The notes under the pieces were generated by a model. The model was not told the origin of the DNA and searched no databases. It saw nothing but the letters and a program-made list of their open reading frames with translations. The position numbers were made by a program, and so were the translations under genes. DNA of 64,000 nt from Streptomyces roseoverticillatus (GTDB lineage: Bacteria; Actinomycetota; Actinomycetes; Streptomycetales; Streptomycetaceae): the NCBI RefSeq assembly GCF_000719265.1, contig NZ_JOFL01000025.1, positions 1-64,000 on the forward strand, given 5' to 3'. Shown here piece by piece: positions 17,520 to 26,120 of the stretch. The first letter of the stretch is position 1. Each line of letters begins with the position of its first letter.

Positions 17520-17783
17520 TCAGCGGGTGGGTGGCAGCGGCGGGGTGTGGCCCTCACAGAGGGCCCCCAGGAGCCGGTCGATGGGAACCCCGAAGGCGTG
17601 GGCGAGAGCATGCCAGGTAGCCAGGCTTCCGGTGGTGCGGCCCTGCTCGAGTTCGATCAGCGTACGGCGAGACAGGCCACTGCGGGCAGCGAGTTCGTCA
17701 TAGCTCCATCCGCGCTCCGCCCGCAGCCGTGACAGCTCCAGGCGGAGCGCGCCGAGATTGGGGTCGGGCGGGAAGATCGTCAC
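17520..17783 (-). CDS. Small XRE-family HTH repressor
   Basis: An 87-residue protein that is little more than one lambda-type HTH: ELSRLRAERGWSYDELAARS, GLSRRTLIELEQGRTTGSLA (recognition helix), TWHALAHAFGVPIDRLL. It begins next to the triple 17-bp repeat at 17798-17877 and faces the divergent zinc-protein gene at 17966, so it probably represses one or both promoters. It is transcribed in the same direction as the DUF6083-SLOG-RecD2 operon, 177 bases upstream of it. Confidence 0.88.
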   Translation of the reverse strand: MTIFPPDPNLGALRLELSRLRAERGWSYDELAARSGLSRRTLIELEQGRTTGSLATWHALAHAFGVPIDRLLGALCEGHTPPLPPTR

Positions 17784-17797
17784 CCACCCATCGCACG

Positions 17798-17877
17798 GTG
17801 CAGACCCCTGCCCTGACAGTGCAGACCTCTGCCCTATTTACGCGACACGCCCTTCTGGGCAGGGCAGAGGTCTGCAC
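17798..17877. promoter_or_regulatory. Three 17-bp operator-like repeats between divergent genes
   Basis: GTGCAGACCCCTGCCCT at 17798-17814, GTGCAGACCTCTGCCCT at 17819-17835 (21 bases on), and an exact inverted copy of the second at 17861-17877. Each has an internal dyad GCAGA-N2-TCTGC. The first two are two helical turns apart, as expected for cooperative repressor binding. The second and third could also form a strong hairpin. Confidence 0.6.
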
Positions 17878-17965
17878 TACCGTGTCCCGCCGCCAGCCCA
17901 CTCCCCCACCCCGCCGCACCCGGCACGCGGCCGGCCATCACAGATCCCGCGGAGGACGACGACCG

Positions 17966-18505
17966 ATGAGGTCCGGCACGACCACACCCCCGGCACAGCG
18001 CATCTGGACCGTCGAGGTCCGCCCCGGACCGGGCGGAGCGGTCGTGGTCTGCCCGGACTGCGGCCAGACCACGTCCGGCGCCGCGCTGCGCAAGGCGGTG
18101 GTGGCCCACCTCGCGCAGCACGCCCGCGTCGAGGCGCTCGCGCAGCACTGGCGCATCTGCCAGTGCGGGGAACACGGCTGCCGGTGGCATCCCCGGCACC
18201 GCGGCTGTGACGGGCAGGTCCGCCTGCTCCTCACACGTGAGCACGCAGGCCGGATGTGGCGCCTGGCCGATGTCTGCCACGCTTGTGCCACCGTCACCGA
18301 ACACGCCGCCGAGGTACAGGAGCCCCTCTGCACCAGTCAGCCCATGCCGCCGCGCTCCCGGCCTTCCTCACTGCCGCGGCGCAGAGGCGGGCTCACCACC
18401 ACCAGCCCCGGTCACACCGTGCCCGGCGATCGTGAGCGCGCCGACTACCAGTGGTCGGACCCGTTGGAAGGGCTGCTCTGGGCCGACGACCTCGCGCAGG
18501 GCTGA
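17966..18505 (+). CDS. Cysteine-rich zinc-binding protein of unknown function
   Basis: The ATG at 17966 lies ten bases behind GGAGG and gives 179 residues; the longer open frame upstream runs through the operator repeats and is not likely to be translated. Paired cysteines suggest two or three metal sites: CPDCG (Cys29/Cys32), CQCGEHGC with CRWHPRHRGC (Cys65-Cys81) and CHAC (Cys104/Cys107). A helical segment LRKAVVAHLAQHARVEALAQ lies between them. I do not recognise the family. It is transcribed divergently from the small XRE gene and probably controlled by it. Confidence 0.65.
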   Translation: MRSGTTTPPAQRIWTVEVRPGPGGAVVVCPDCGQTTSGAALRKAVVAHLAQHARVEALAQHWRICQCGEHGCRWHPRHRGCDGQVRLLLTREHAGRMWRLADVCHACATVTEHAAEVQEPLCTSQPMPPRSRPSSLPRRRGGLTTTSPGHTVPGDRERADYQWSDPLEGLLWADDLAQG

Positions 18506-18650
18506 AACAGCCCTCGAACCGTGGTGGTCGTCGCGGAGATGACATGGGAACTCGTCGCTCATGTCAGTTCGACTCTTCATCAGATGTCAGTGCGAAACAC
18601 GAGTTCAGCCGTAGATCAGGAATGGACTACGCCCAGGAAACGCGACAAGT

Positions 18651-19463
18651 TCAGCCGTCGTCTTTGCTGTCTGGCCGTGCGTGGGGAGCGCGCTGTGTTC
18701 TGCGCCGGAGGTCGCTGCTCTGCATGATGATGGACCGCACGAGCTTTTCGTACTGCAGTGCGTGGGCCGATTCGGCAGCGGCCTGGGCGAAGACGTCCCT
18801 GGTGAGGCTTCGGTTGACGTCGTTCAGTGTGGTGAGCGCTTCTGTGAGCGCAGTCAGGTGCTCGGGGACGTCGTGGGCTTCCCGGACAGGTGTATCGGCT
18901 CCAGCATGTGCCGTCAGCTGGTCTTCAGTGGGGGCTTCTGGCAAAGGGGCCATCGCGGGGCGGCGCAGTGTGTCGGGGGACGGGAAGCGGATCGGCCAGT
19001 GACCCGCCATCTTGGGCGCGGGCTGCGCTGGAAGCGTGGCGGACTCCGGAGTGGTGTGCTGCGTACCGGGCGCGGGCTGTGCGGCCTGCTCAATCATCGC
19101 CCCAGGATTGCCGGCCCTGTCCCGCATGGGCCCAGCCGACTGCTGTGAAGGGGGCATTGACGCCTCGGTCGTGACCGGACTGCCGGCCCGGCCCTGGCCG
19201 CGTGCATCCCGCGCGGCCAGCGCCGCCTCGGCCTGGCGACGCCCCTCTGGCGACATCGTGTGGAACACCCGCGCCGGGCGGCCCGGATGCGGCCCCTCCT
19301 CCTCGCGAAGCGTGACCCAGCCCAGCACAGTAAGCCGGGCCAGAATCTGCGAAACCGTGCTCTTCCCCAGATCAGCCAGCTCACTGATCCTCGCTCCCCA
19401 CAGCGGATCATCCGCCGGCACCGACAACAGCAAGCGCAGCACGTCAACCGTCGGGCGGGTCAT
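18651..19463 (-). CDS. Winged-helix DNA-binding protein with long C-terminal tail
   Basis: The ATG at 19463 opens the domain; a GTG at about 19482 is an alternative. The open frame extends far upstream, but that part is a shadow of the neighbouring helicase. Residues 1-80 form a winged helix: RPTVDVLRLLLSVPADDPLW, ARISELADLGKSTVSQILAR (HTH), LTVLGWVTLREEEGPHPGRP and ARVFHTMSPEGRRQAEAAL (wing and final helix), close to PadR/MarR-like folds. The remaining ~190 residues are linker and helical, ending RSIIMQSSDLRRRTQRAP. It may be a transcription or partition regulator of the island. An AGGTCA-N11-TGACCT dyad lies just upstream. Confidence 0.65.
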   Translation of the reverse strand: MTRPTVDVLRLLLSVPADDPLWGARISELADLGKSTVSQILARLTVLGWVTLREEEGPHPGRPARVFHTMSPEGRRQAEAALAARDARGQGRAGSPVTTEASMPPSQQSAGPMRDRAGNPGAMIEQAAQPAPGTQHTTPESATLPAQPAPKMAGHWPIRFPSPDTLRRPAMAPLPEAPTEDQLTAHAGADTPVREAHDVPEHLTALTEALTTLNDVNRSLTRDVFAQAAAESAHALQYEKLVRSIIMQSSDLRRRTQRAPHARPDSKDDG

Positions 19464-19513
19464 GCGGGTTACGGCAGTCCTCACATCAACAAGCACATCA
19501 CCCCAACCGCCAT

Positions 19514-19536
19514 AGGTCAAGAATGAACTATGACCT
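19514..19536. promoter_or_regulatory. AGGTCA-N11-TGACCT dyad between divergent genes
   Basis: AGGTCA at 19514-19519 and its exact complement TGACCT at 19531-19536 flank the start of the rightward ORF at 19530 and lie 50 bases upstream of the leftward winged-helix gene. The position fits an operator bound by that regulator. Confidence 0.35.
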
Positions 19537-19844
19537 CGAAGCGGCCAGCCAGTCTGGAGGCGCAAATCAAATTGCTGGTGAGGCAGGCGAGGTTGGGGCA
19601 TGTTCGTACGCTCCCGCCGCCAGCTGCCGCTCTGCCTCCGCGACCGCGCCGACCATGCGGAGACCGAGAGGCGTTCCTGCACGCCGAGAAGGCCCAGCAG
19701 CTGGCCCGCGAAGAGATCGCCCGTGAGATACGCGGCATACCCGTGCGCAGACTGACCCTGTTCAGCCTGCGCACGGGCGTCCTGGAGTTCAGGCCTGGCG
19801 CCCCGAAGGGGGCCGCAGGCCTGCGGGAGGAGGAACCGACGTGA
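19530..19844 (+). CDS. Hypothetical basic helical protein, 104 residues
   Basis: A 104-codon frame divergent from the winged-helix gene. It contains EAQIKLLVRQARLGHVRTLP, a proline/arginine segment, then HAEKAQQLAREEIAREIRGI and PVRRLTLFSLRTGVLEF. No ribosome binding site is obvious at the ATG and the family is not recognised. The helical parts and codon bias make it a reasonable but unproven gene. Confidence 0.4.
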   Translation: MTSKRPASLEAQIKLLVRQARLGHVRTLPPPAAALPPRPRRPCGDREAFLHAEKAQQLAREEIAREIRGIPVRRLTLFSLRTGVLEFRPGAPKGAAGLREEEPT

Positions 19845-19927
19845 TCTGGGGCTTCTCACCGCAGTCTCGGGAGCGCGCCCGAGGTGGATAACCCTGGCGC
19901 GCAGGGCGAGCAGGGGGCTCTTTGTTT

Positions 19928-22729
19928 CTAGGCCCGGATGGCGTGCTGGGCGAGGTGGGCGAGGACCGCGTGATGGGCTTCCCAGCCGTCGGGCGTCTTC
20001 GAGGTGACTCCGAGGTGGATGGGGTCGTTGGAGGGGTGGGCGTCCAGGAGTGGGGCGATACCGGCGCGGGTGATGGCGATGCAGGCGTGACGGTGGCGCG
20101 ATGCGAGGACGCACAGGCGGCCGGCTTCCAAGTGGAAGGCGGAGGCGTCCCAGCGGCCGGAGAGCGGGTGCAGCACGATGGAGACGCTGAATTCGCGGCC
20201 TTGGAGCCGGTTGGCGGTGTCGACGGTGACGCCGTGCAGTCGCGGGTAGTGGCGTGCCAGGAGCGCGTTGATGTGGTGGGCCTGGCTGCGGTGGGCGACG
20301 CCGATGGCCAGGTCGCGGGGTTCCAGGATGCGTCCTTGAGGGTGGTTGTCGCAGGATGCCGTGGTCTGCCGGTGAAGCAGCCCGGCGGCTGTCTCCAGGG
20401 CGGTGTGGAAGGCTTCGGTGTCGATGCGGTGGGTGGTGCGGGCGGGCAGTTCCAGCAGGGCCCATCCGGTCCGGGCGGCAGTCTCGAGGGCCTTGTCGAC
20501 GGGGGTGCGCCTGCCCATCGCTGTGAAGGTGAGGGTCCGCTCCGTCTGGTGGCTCGCGGCTTCGAAGGGGGTGAAGGGGTAGAAGGCGTCGCGGATCAGG
20601 GGGACAGCGGTGGGCGGCAGGCGCCAGGACGTGGTCAAGGTATGTACGGGCAGATCGCGGTTTTGGGCGAGGAGGACAGTGACCGCACTGTTCATGGGGT
20701 CGTGGGGCAGGCCGGCCCAGCGGTGGGTCCTGATCGTGGAGAACGGGTCGAGCTGTCCGGGGTCGCCCACGAAGAGGGCTTGGTCGAAGAGGTGGCCGGT
20801 GCGCAACAGTGCGTCGGAGCGCATCTGGTAGGCCTCGTCGATGATGGCCCATGGCCACCGGCGATCGCGGACGGTGGCCCATTTCATGGCGGTACCCACG
20901 ATGACGTGGGCCGTCTTCAGGTCCTCGATGCGGTGGCCGACGTGTACGCCAGGCCGCGCCAGCACGTCGGGAGGGACGGTGCGTTCCGCTGCGATGAGCC
21001 GGGCGGTCGGCAGGTGGCGGCGGGCCAGGCGTCGTACGAGGTCATCGGCCTGGGTGTTGGTCTGGGTGATGACGATGCAGGGGGCGCCGCAGTGCGCGAG
21101 GGTCTGTGCGGCGTGGATGACCAGGGTGGTTTTACCGGCACCGGGCGGTGCGTCGACCACCAGTCCGGGGTGGGTGAGCGTGTGCAACTGCTCCACGATG
21201 GCGCGTTGCGCGTGGTCTTCCCGGTGGTGCGGCGATGGCGGGGGCGAGTGGGGTGCCGCTTTTACTCGCTGTCGCTCTGGGAGTGGGTGCGGAGGGCCTG
21301 CGTGGGTCCATGGAATCTGGTCGGGCAGCGGGAATTGCGGCATCCGGTGGTAGTGGTCGGGGGCGAGGGTGCACACCAGGAAGGCACCGGTGTCGGGGAG
21401 GACGGTGTGGCGGGGGCGGGCCGGGGTGCCCATGCCCTTGGTGACCTCGAGGTCGACGAGGGTGTCGCTGTCGCGGGGAGTGATCGCCCGGATCGTGTAG
21501 CGGGCGTCGCGGTGGGTGTGGCAGGCCAGGATCCGGCCGGGTTCCAGGCGCAGTGGGTCAGTGGTCGAGACGGTGAAGCGGGGGCGCCATTGGGCTCGTT
21601 TACTGCTTCCGTACGCGAGGTGATCGGCGTCGACGCTGGTGACGGTGCCGCCGAAGGCTTCGCCGGTGGTGCGCAGTTCTGCGCGGGTGAAGGGGTCGTC
21701 GAGGGCGCGTTCGGCGTCGAAGGCCGCGGCGGCGTGCTCTCTGCGAGTCAGGCCGATGGCGGCGGCGACGGCATTGTCGCGGGCAGGCTGGGGGCGCCCG
21801 TCTTGGACAAAGTAGGCGGTTATGTCGGTGAACTCGGTGCGTTCCCGTTTCCATCGGCGCCGGGTGCCGTCGGCCTCGGGCAGAGCCTGCAGGAGCGTGT
21901 AGGCCTGCCACATACGTTCCCAGGTCGGTTGCATGTAGTGAGCCAGGAGGACGCGGAGGTCGTTCAGGCAGCGGGCCTGCTCGCGCGGACCGGCACGGTA
22001 GGCGCGGAAAAGAGGAGCCAGGTAGTCGGTGTCGAAAGCCGGATCGGTGGCCGGGCCGGCCGAGCGGTGGGTGGCGGGGTCTTCCGCTGCGAGGGCGGCC
22101 TGGTGGCCGCTGACGGTGTGGCGGGGTGGATCGATCCACGCCAGCAGGGTGGCCATGTCCTCGTCTTCCAGGGGGCTTTGGCCGGTAACCCAGTGCATGG
22201 CGAGAAAACCGGTCAGGGGGATGAGGGCGGATGTGCCGGGGAGTTCGGCGCGGCCGGCGAAGAAGGTCAGCCACTGGCCCAGGCGCCGCACCGAGCAGGA
22301 TTCGACGGAGCCGCCGTCAACCGGACGCAGTCGCAGGTCGCGTCCGAGAGTATTCAAGTAGGCCACGGCATAGGGGTTGGGCACCAGGAGTTGCGGGGCG
22401 TCGAGAAAGCGCTGCCGTGCTGGCTTGGTAGATGTAGCGGGCAGGTGTTCGCTGCGCCGCTGGTGTTCTTCGATGTAGGCAGTGACGCTTGAGGCGAGGG
22501 CGGTGAGCATGGGGGTGGTACTGCCCATCGGCGGCGCGAGGAGGAGTTCGGGGCGGGCGGGGTCGGTGCCGAGCATGACGGCCAGGGGTCTGTCCGCGGT
22601 GCCCGATTGCTTCAGGGGCAGCAGCATCAGAGGCCGGTCGCTCAGATGCAGATGGCGAAGCCGGCTGGTGGGCAGGGCGTTGCCGGTGGCAGCGGCGCGC
22701 ATCCGCAGCAGGGTGGTGAGCAGGCTCAT
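19928..22729 (-). CDS. SF1 (DNA2/UvrD-like) helicase, partner of the adjacent nuclease
   Basis: A 933-residue protein. The first ~500 residues have no recognised domain beyond a possible OB/barrel near 355-455 (GEAFGGTVTSVDADH, HRDARYTIRAITPRDSDTLV). The helicase core follows: Walker A VVDAPPGAGKTTLV (Lys533), Ia CIVITQTNTQADDLVRRL, Walker B WAIIDEAYQM (Asp631, Glu632), motif III FVGDPGQLDPF and motifs V/VI in VDTANRLQGREFSVSIVLHP. The last motif is of the type seen in SF1B Dna2/Upf1 helicases, where Q-G-R/x-E contacts DNA and ATP. Its ATG overlaps the nuclease stop (ATGA), so the two are made together. I infer a split Dna2-like helicase-nuclease. Confidence 0.85.
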   Translation of the reverse strand: MSLLTTLLRMRAAATGNALPTSRLRHLHLSDRPLMLLPLKQSGTADRPLAVMLGTDPARPELLLAPPMGSTTPMLTALASSVTAYIEEHQRRSEHLPATSTKPARQRFLDAPQLLVPNPYAVAYLNTLGRDLRLRPVDGGSVESCSVRRLGQWLTFFAGRAELPGTSALIPLTGFLAMHWVTGQSPLEDEDMATLLAWIDPPRHTVSGHQAALAAEDPATHRSAGPATDPAFDTDYLAPLFRAYRAGPREQARCLNDLRVLLAHYMQPTWERMWQAYTLLQALPEADGTRRRWKRERTEFTDITAYFVQDGRPQPARDNAVAAAIGLTRREHAAAAFDAERALDDPFTRAELRTTGEAFGGTVTSVDADHLAYGSSKRAQWRPRFTVSTTDPLRLEPGRILACHTHRDARYTIRAITPRDSDTLVDLEVTKGMGTPARPRHTVLPDTGAFLVCTLAPDHYHRMPQFPLPDQIPWTHAGPPHPLPERQRVKAAPHSPPPSPHHREDHAQRAIVEQLHTLTHPGLVVDAPPGAGKTTLVIHAAQTLAHCGAPCIVITQTNTQADDLVRRLARRHLPTARLIAAERTVPPDVLARPGVHVGHRIEDLKTAHVIVGTAMKWATVRDRRWPWAIIDEAYQMRSDALLRTGHLFDQALFVGDPGQLDPFSTIRTHRWAGLPHDPMNSAVTVLLAQNRDLPVHTLTTSWRLPPTAVPLIRDAFYPFTPFEAASHQTERTLTFTAMGRRTPVDKALETAARTGWALLELPARTTHRIDTEAFHTALETAAGLLHRQTTASCDNHPQGRILEPRDLAIGVAHRSQAHHINALLARHYPRLHGVTVDTANRLQGREFSVSIVLHPLSGRWDASAFHLEAGRLCVLASRHRHACIAITRAGIAPLLDAHPSNDPIHLGVTSKTPDGWEAHHAVLAHLAQHAIRA

Positions 22730-23865
22730 GTCATGCCTGCCAGGAAGTCGGCATGGACACGTTGTGAGTGGCGGAGCGCCTGGGTGATGTCGGACCGGTC
22801 CCGTGAGGGGTGCTGGTGGCCGTCGGTAAGGGCCAGTGCCAGGGCGATGTTGTCGATGCCTGCGACGTCGTCGCGGACCGTGGTGCCCAGGACTTCGGTC
22901 CGGCCTTGGTGGCGTGCTGCGTTGCGGCAGAAGTGGGCCAGCTCGCAGTGGTGCAGGCAGCCGGGGCTGTAGTGCGCACGGGGGGCGGACAGCGCTGCGG
23001 CGAGTTCCTCGCGCGGCCGCGTCGGGTTCGCCTCGCAGTCCGGGGCCAGGTCGAAGGTGGTGCTGGGGGGCAGCTGGTCGAGCAGGTCAGGCAGGCGGCG
23101 GAGCCGGCCGAGATGCCGGCTGAGCGATTTGATCTTCTGGGCCGCGTCGGCGAGGGTCGCGATGGGGCGGTGGGAGAAGTCGCGGGGGTTGACCAGGACC
23201 ACACGGTTGGAGACGCGCTCGGGTGGGAGGCCGCCCTCGGTCAGGAGCTCGCGCAGGGCCAGGACGTAGGCCGCGGCCTGGGTCAGCGCCGCGGCGGCTT
23301 TGGCGGGGTCGGCTTGGCCGTCGATGACCGGGAAGGATTTGATCTCCACGATGTGGAAGGTCTCGTGGTGCTGGAAGGCGACGATGTCGGGTTCCAGGTA
23401 GGCGGGGTGGCCGGCGACGGTCAGGCGCAGCACGGGGTGGTTGAGCAGAGTGCGGGCGCGGGTTTTGTCACGGGCCGCGCCGAGGACGAGATTGCAGGTG
23501 TGGGTGTGGCGCAGTGACAGCGATGACGGCTCACGGCCGCCCACGGCGTTCACGTCCTCGTAGGACACCTCAGGCAGCGTGAGGTCGAGGGTCTCGCGGA
23601 GCAATCGCACCAGTTCGGCGCCATCCTGGGCGGTGACCCGGCGTTCGAAGGCGGCGCCATGGTCAAGGGCGATCGCGGATGTGCGCAGCGGCCGCGGCAG
23701 GTTCAGGTGCGCGGCGAGGGCATCCTTGTCGACGCCGGCCGCATCGAGCAGGGCGCGCCGATCACATTCGGGGTTGGCGGTCAGCGCGGCCAGGGTTTTG
23801 GCGGTGTGCGGGACAGGGGGGCTGGATCCTCTCAGGGCGTCCAGTCGCGCGGCGAGCGAGTTCAC
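22726..23865 (-). CDS. Cas4/AddB/Dna2-like PD-(D/E)XK nuclease with probable Fe-S cluster
   Basis: The GTG at 23865 follows AAGGAAG and gives 379 residues; the longer open frame upstream is a shadow. RecB-family motifs appear in order: HGAAFERRV (the G-x-x-F-E motif), LEPDIVAFQ (Asp160), HIVEIKSF (Glu174, Lys176) and QAAAY (Gln196 to Tyr200). Cys124 (HTCNLVLG) before the core and Cys303, Cys307, Cys313 after it (CLHHCELAHFC) give the 1+3 cysteine arrangement of Fe-S nucleases such as AddB, Dna2 and Cas4, with C-x3-C-x5-C instead of the usual C-x2-C-x5-C. It should cut ssDNA or DNA ends together with the downstream helicase. Confidence 0.88.
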   Translation of the reverse strand: MNSLAARLDALRGSSPPVPHTAKTLAALTANPECDRRALLDAAGVDKDALAAHLNLPRPLRTSAIALDHGAAFERRVTAQDGAELVRLLRETLDLTLPEVSYEDVNAVGGREPSSLSLRHTHTCNLVLGAARDKTRARTLLNHPVLRLTVAGHPAYLEPDIVAFQHHETFHIVEIKSFPVIDGQADPAKAAAALTQAAAYVLALRELLTEGGLPPERVSNRVVLVNPRDFSHRPIATLADAAQKIKSLSRHLGRLRRLPDLLDQLPPSTTFDLAPDCEANPTRPREELAAALSAPRAHYSPGCLHHCELAHFCRNAARHQGRTEVLGTTVRDDVAGIDNIALALALTDGHQHPSRDRSDITQALRHSQRVHADFLAGMT

Positions 23866-23911
23866 GGTTCTTCCTTGGATCAAGGTGCGGTGGTGCGGTC
23901 GCGGCGCGCGG

Positions 23912-24730
23912 TCAGGACGTGCGACGCAGGCGGGTGACGTTGCGCAGGGTGTGACCGAAGAGCTGCTCCACGTCGGTGAGCTGCTGTGCGCGGCGGGCGG
24001 CCTCGGTGCGGGTGTCGGCGTCGTCGTCGACGTGGATTGCCAGTTCGGCTGCGGCGGCGCGGCGCAGCGCGTCCAGGTCGAGCGGCCCCTGGATGGGGCA
24101 ACCGGGAATGTTGCGGTTGTAGTGCAGCAGGAGTCGGCGGATGGGCCCCTGCTGCAAGGCGTCGTCGGCGCGGGTCTGGACGGCTTCCGCAAGTCGCAGA
24201 GCCGAGGTGAGGAAGTGGACACGGTGGGTGAGCGGGCCCACCACGCGTTGCTCCAACGGCCAGGTGCTGAGGGCGAGGAGAGCACGGGCCGGGGCGAGCA
24301 GGTCGGATGTCAGGGCCGAGCAGATGTAGTAGGCGCGTGCATAGGGCGAGGAGCGGAAGGAGCGTTCCTCATCCCGGCGCACGGCGGCCAGTCGCGCGGT
24401 GTTCAACGGGCCGGAGAAGAAGGCCTCGTGAACCAGGCTGACCAGCTTGGGCGCGGCGGGAACAGTGAGGAGCATCAGCACCTGGTGGACCTGCTCCCGG
24501 GCGGGCAGCCCCACCCCACCCGGCCCGGCCGTGGACTGCAGCTGCGGCTGCGGTGGGGGCGGCACGGGCGCGTCATCGGAGCCGAACAGGGCGTTGTAGG
24601 CGTTCTGGGTGCGCTTGAGTTCCTCGCTGAGCACGCGGACTTGAGCGTTGTCGTGCTGCATGTGCGCCTGCCGCATGTCCTGTTGCAGCTGTTGCATGCG
24701 CGCTTCGAGAGCGTCCAGGTGCTCATGCAT
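23912..24730 (-). CDS. Coiled-coil protein of unknown function
   Basis: The start is taken as the ATG at 24730 (MHEHLDALEARMQQLQQD); the frame extends 18 codons further up through the promoter repeats. Of 272 residues, the first ~50 form a coiled coil (QQLQQDMRQAHMQHDNAQVR), followed by a proline-rich linker. A larger helical domain comes next (QVHQVLMLLTVPAAPKLVSL, FFSGPLNTARLAAVRRDEER, ARAYYICSALTSDLLAPARA, ALRLAEAVQTRADDALQQGP). No catalytic motif is seen. It lies 46 bases upstream of the nuclease gene in the same direction and is probably cotranscribed, suggesting a scaffold or DNA-recognition role for the nuclease-helicase. Confidence 0.6.
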   Translation of the reverse strand: MHEHLDALEARMQQLQQDMRQAHMQHDNAQVRVLSEELKRTQNAYNALFGSDDAPVPPPPQPQLQSTAGPGGVGLPAREQVHQVLMLLTVPAAPKLVSLVHEAFFSGPLNTARLAAVRRDEERSFRSSPYARAYYICSALTSDLLAPARALLALSTWPLEQRVVGPLTHRVHFLTSALRLAEAVQTRADDALQQGPIRRLLLHYNRNIPGCPIQGPLDLDALRRAAAAELAIHVDDDADTRTEAARRAQQLTDVEQLFGHTLRNVTRLRRTS

Positions 24731-24756
24731 GGGCGCATGGTAGCAGCACCTCAGGG

Positions 24757-24787
24757 TTACACATGTTCGCACAACTTTACGCATGTT
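24757..24787. promoter_or_regulatory. Two 11-bp direct repeats, 20-bp period, in the divergent promoter of sbcD
   Basis: TTACACATGTT (24757-24767) and TTACGCATGTT (24777-24787) differ at one base and lie exactly 20 bases apart. They sit in the 136-bp region between the coiled-coil gene and sbcD. This region is AT-rich against its surroundings. It is a likely shared operator for both operons. Confidence 0.5.
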
Positions 24788-24866
24788 TGTTGATGTACAG
24801 TCCCGGCCTCAAGGGCAGTCAACTGCCCATCCTCTCCCATGCTTTGCACCGAGAAAGGCGCGCCGT

Positions 24867-26120
24867 ATGAGCAGGCTGCTGCATACCTCCGACTGGCATC
24901 TGGGCCGGACGTTGTACCGGCATTCCCGGGACGAGGACTTCGACGCCGTGCTGGCCGAGATCGTGGCGATCGCCCGGGAGAGCAGGCCGGACCTGATCGT
25001 GCACAGCGGCGATCTGTTCGACTCCTCCCGCCCTTCTTGGCAGGAGTTGATGCGCGCTATGCGTGCGCTGGACCAGCTTGCGACGGTGGCCCCCACCGTG
25101 GTCCTGGCCGGCAACCACGACTCTCCCGGCTACTTCAAGGTGCTCAGCTATCTCAGCGGGCCCTCGCGAGGCCGGGGGCTGTTCTTCGTCGACCGGCTCC
25201 GTCCGCCGCACGAAGGCGGCGTTCTCACCTTCGACGCCTGCGGTGGTGAGCAGCGCATCCGGCTGGCCGTCATGCCGTTCGTGCATCCCAACCGGTTCTG
25301 GGAGCGCTCCTCGGTGTTCGGCACGACATACGCCGACTACGCCGCGGTGATGCGCGGACTGCAGGCGCAGCTGGTGGCCGGCCTGCACGAGGGGCACGAT
25401 CCCGATCGGGATGTACTGGTGTTCGCGGCCCACGTGCTCATCGCTGGCGCCCGGCCCTCCAGCAGCGAGCGCAAGGCGGACCTCGAGGTGCACTACGCGA
25501 TTCCTGCGGAAGATCTCCCGGCGGTCGCCTACGCCGCTCTCGGGCACATCCACGCCCCTCAGCCCGTGGCCGGTGTGCCAGCCGATGCCGCCCGCTACGC
25601 CGGCAGCCCGCTCCAACTCGACTTCGGCGAAGCCGGCGAGGCCAAGAGCGTCGTGATTGTCGACGCCGACCCCGGGCGTCCGGTCCGGGTCATGCCGCGC
25701 CCGCTGTCCAGCGGGCGGCCGCTGGCCACCTTCACCGGCACTCTCGATGAGCTGCGGTCCATGGCCGGCGAGTATGCGGGGGCATTCCTCAAAGCGGTGA
25801 TCACCGGCGAGGAGGCCGACGCGCAGCTCGGACGCAAGGTCGCCGAGATCGTGCCCGACGCGATCCTGATCAGCGCAGCCCTGGCCTGGGAAGCCTCCCC
25901 CGACACGGTGCTGGACACCGAGCCCGGCGACGAGCCGGACCTTCCGGACGCCTTCCGTGCCTACCTGGCCGAACAAGGGCTACCCGGCAGCGGCGCGCAG
26001 GACACCGTCACCACCTTCGTCCGTCTGCTTGGCGAACTCGACGAGGAGGACCCGGCACCGGCCCCCGCGGAGGAACTGCTCCGCGCCGCGGTGGCCAAGA
26101 CCTGGACGGAGGCGTCATGA
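24867..26120 (+). CDS. sbcD: SbcD (Mre11-type) nuclease subunit
   Basis: The ATG at 24867 lies eight bases behind GAAAGG; 417 residues. Mre11 phosphoesterase motifs appear in order: [12 protein letters not shown] (metal-binding D-x-H), [34 protein letters not shown] with upstream FAAH, and [14 protein letters not shown]-terminal cap and SbcC-binding domain follow. SbcD is the Mn-dependent 3'-5' exo/endonuclease of SbcCD, which opens hairpins, protein-blocked ends and long palindromes. It overlaps sbcC by ATGA. Streptomyces normally has a chromosomal sbcDC, so this may be a second, element-borne copy. Confidence 0.93.
   Translation: MSRLLHTSDWHLGRTLYRHSRDEDFDAVLAEIVAIARESRPDLIVHSGDLFDSSRPSWQELMRAMRALDQLATVAPTVVLAGNHDSPGYFKVLSYLSGPSRGRGLFFVDRLRPPHEGGVLTFDACGGEQRIRLAVMPFVHPNRFWERSSVFGTTYADYAAVMRGLQAQLVAGLHEGHDPDRDVLVFAAHVLIAGARPSSSERKADLEVHYAIPAEDLPAVAYAALGHIHAPQPVAGVPADAARYAGSPLQLDFGEAGEAKSVVIVDADPGRPVRVMPRPLSSGRPLATFTGTLDELRSMAGEYAGAFLKAVITGEEADAQLGRKVAEIVPDAILISAALAWEASPDTVLDTEPGDEPDLPDAFRAYLAEQGLPGSGAQDTVTTFVRLLGELDEEDPAPAPAEELLRAAVAKTWTEAS

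Noticed and set aside
19464..20882. Long upstream extension of the winged-helix frame (743 codons in total)
   Set aside because: This part overlaps the helicase gene on the same strand in another frame and is Pro/Arg/His-rich without motifs.
19922..22492. 856-codon rightward open frame opposite the helicase gene
   Set aside because: It is the antisense shadow of the high-GC helicase gene; no motifs, and the composition (Gly/Val/Asp runs) is typical of such shadows.
24757..24800. LexA/SOS box before sbcD
   Set aside because: The sequence does not show the actinobacterial GAAC-N4-GTTC dyad; the phased direct repeat is a better description.
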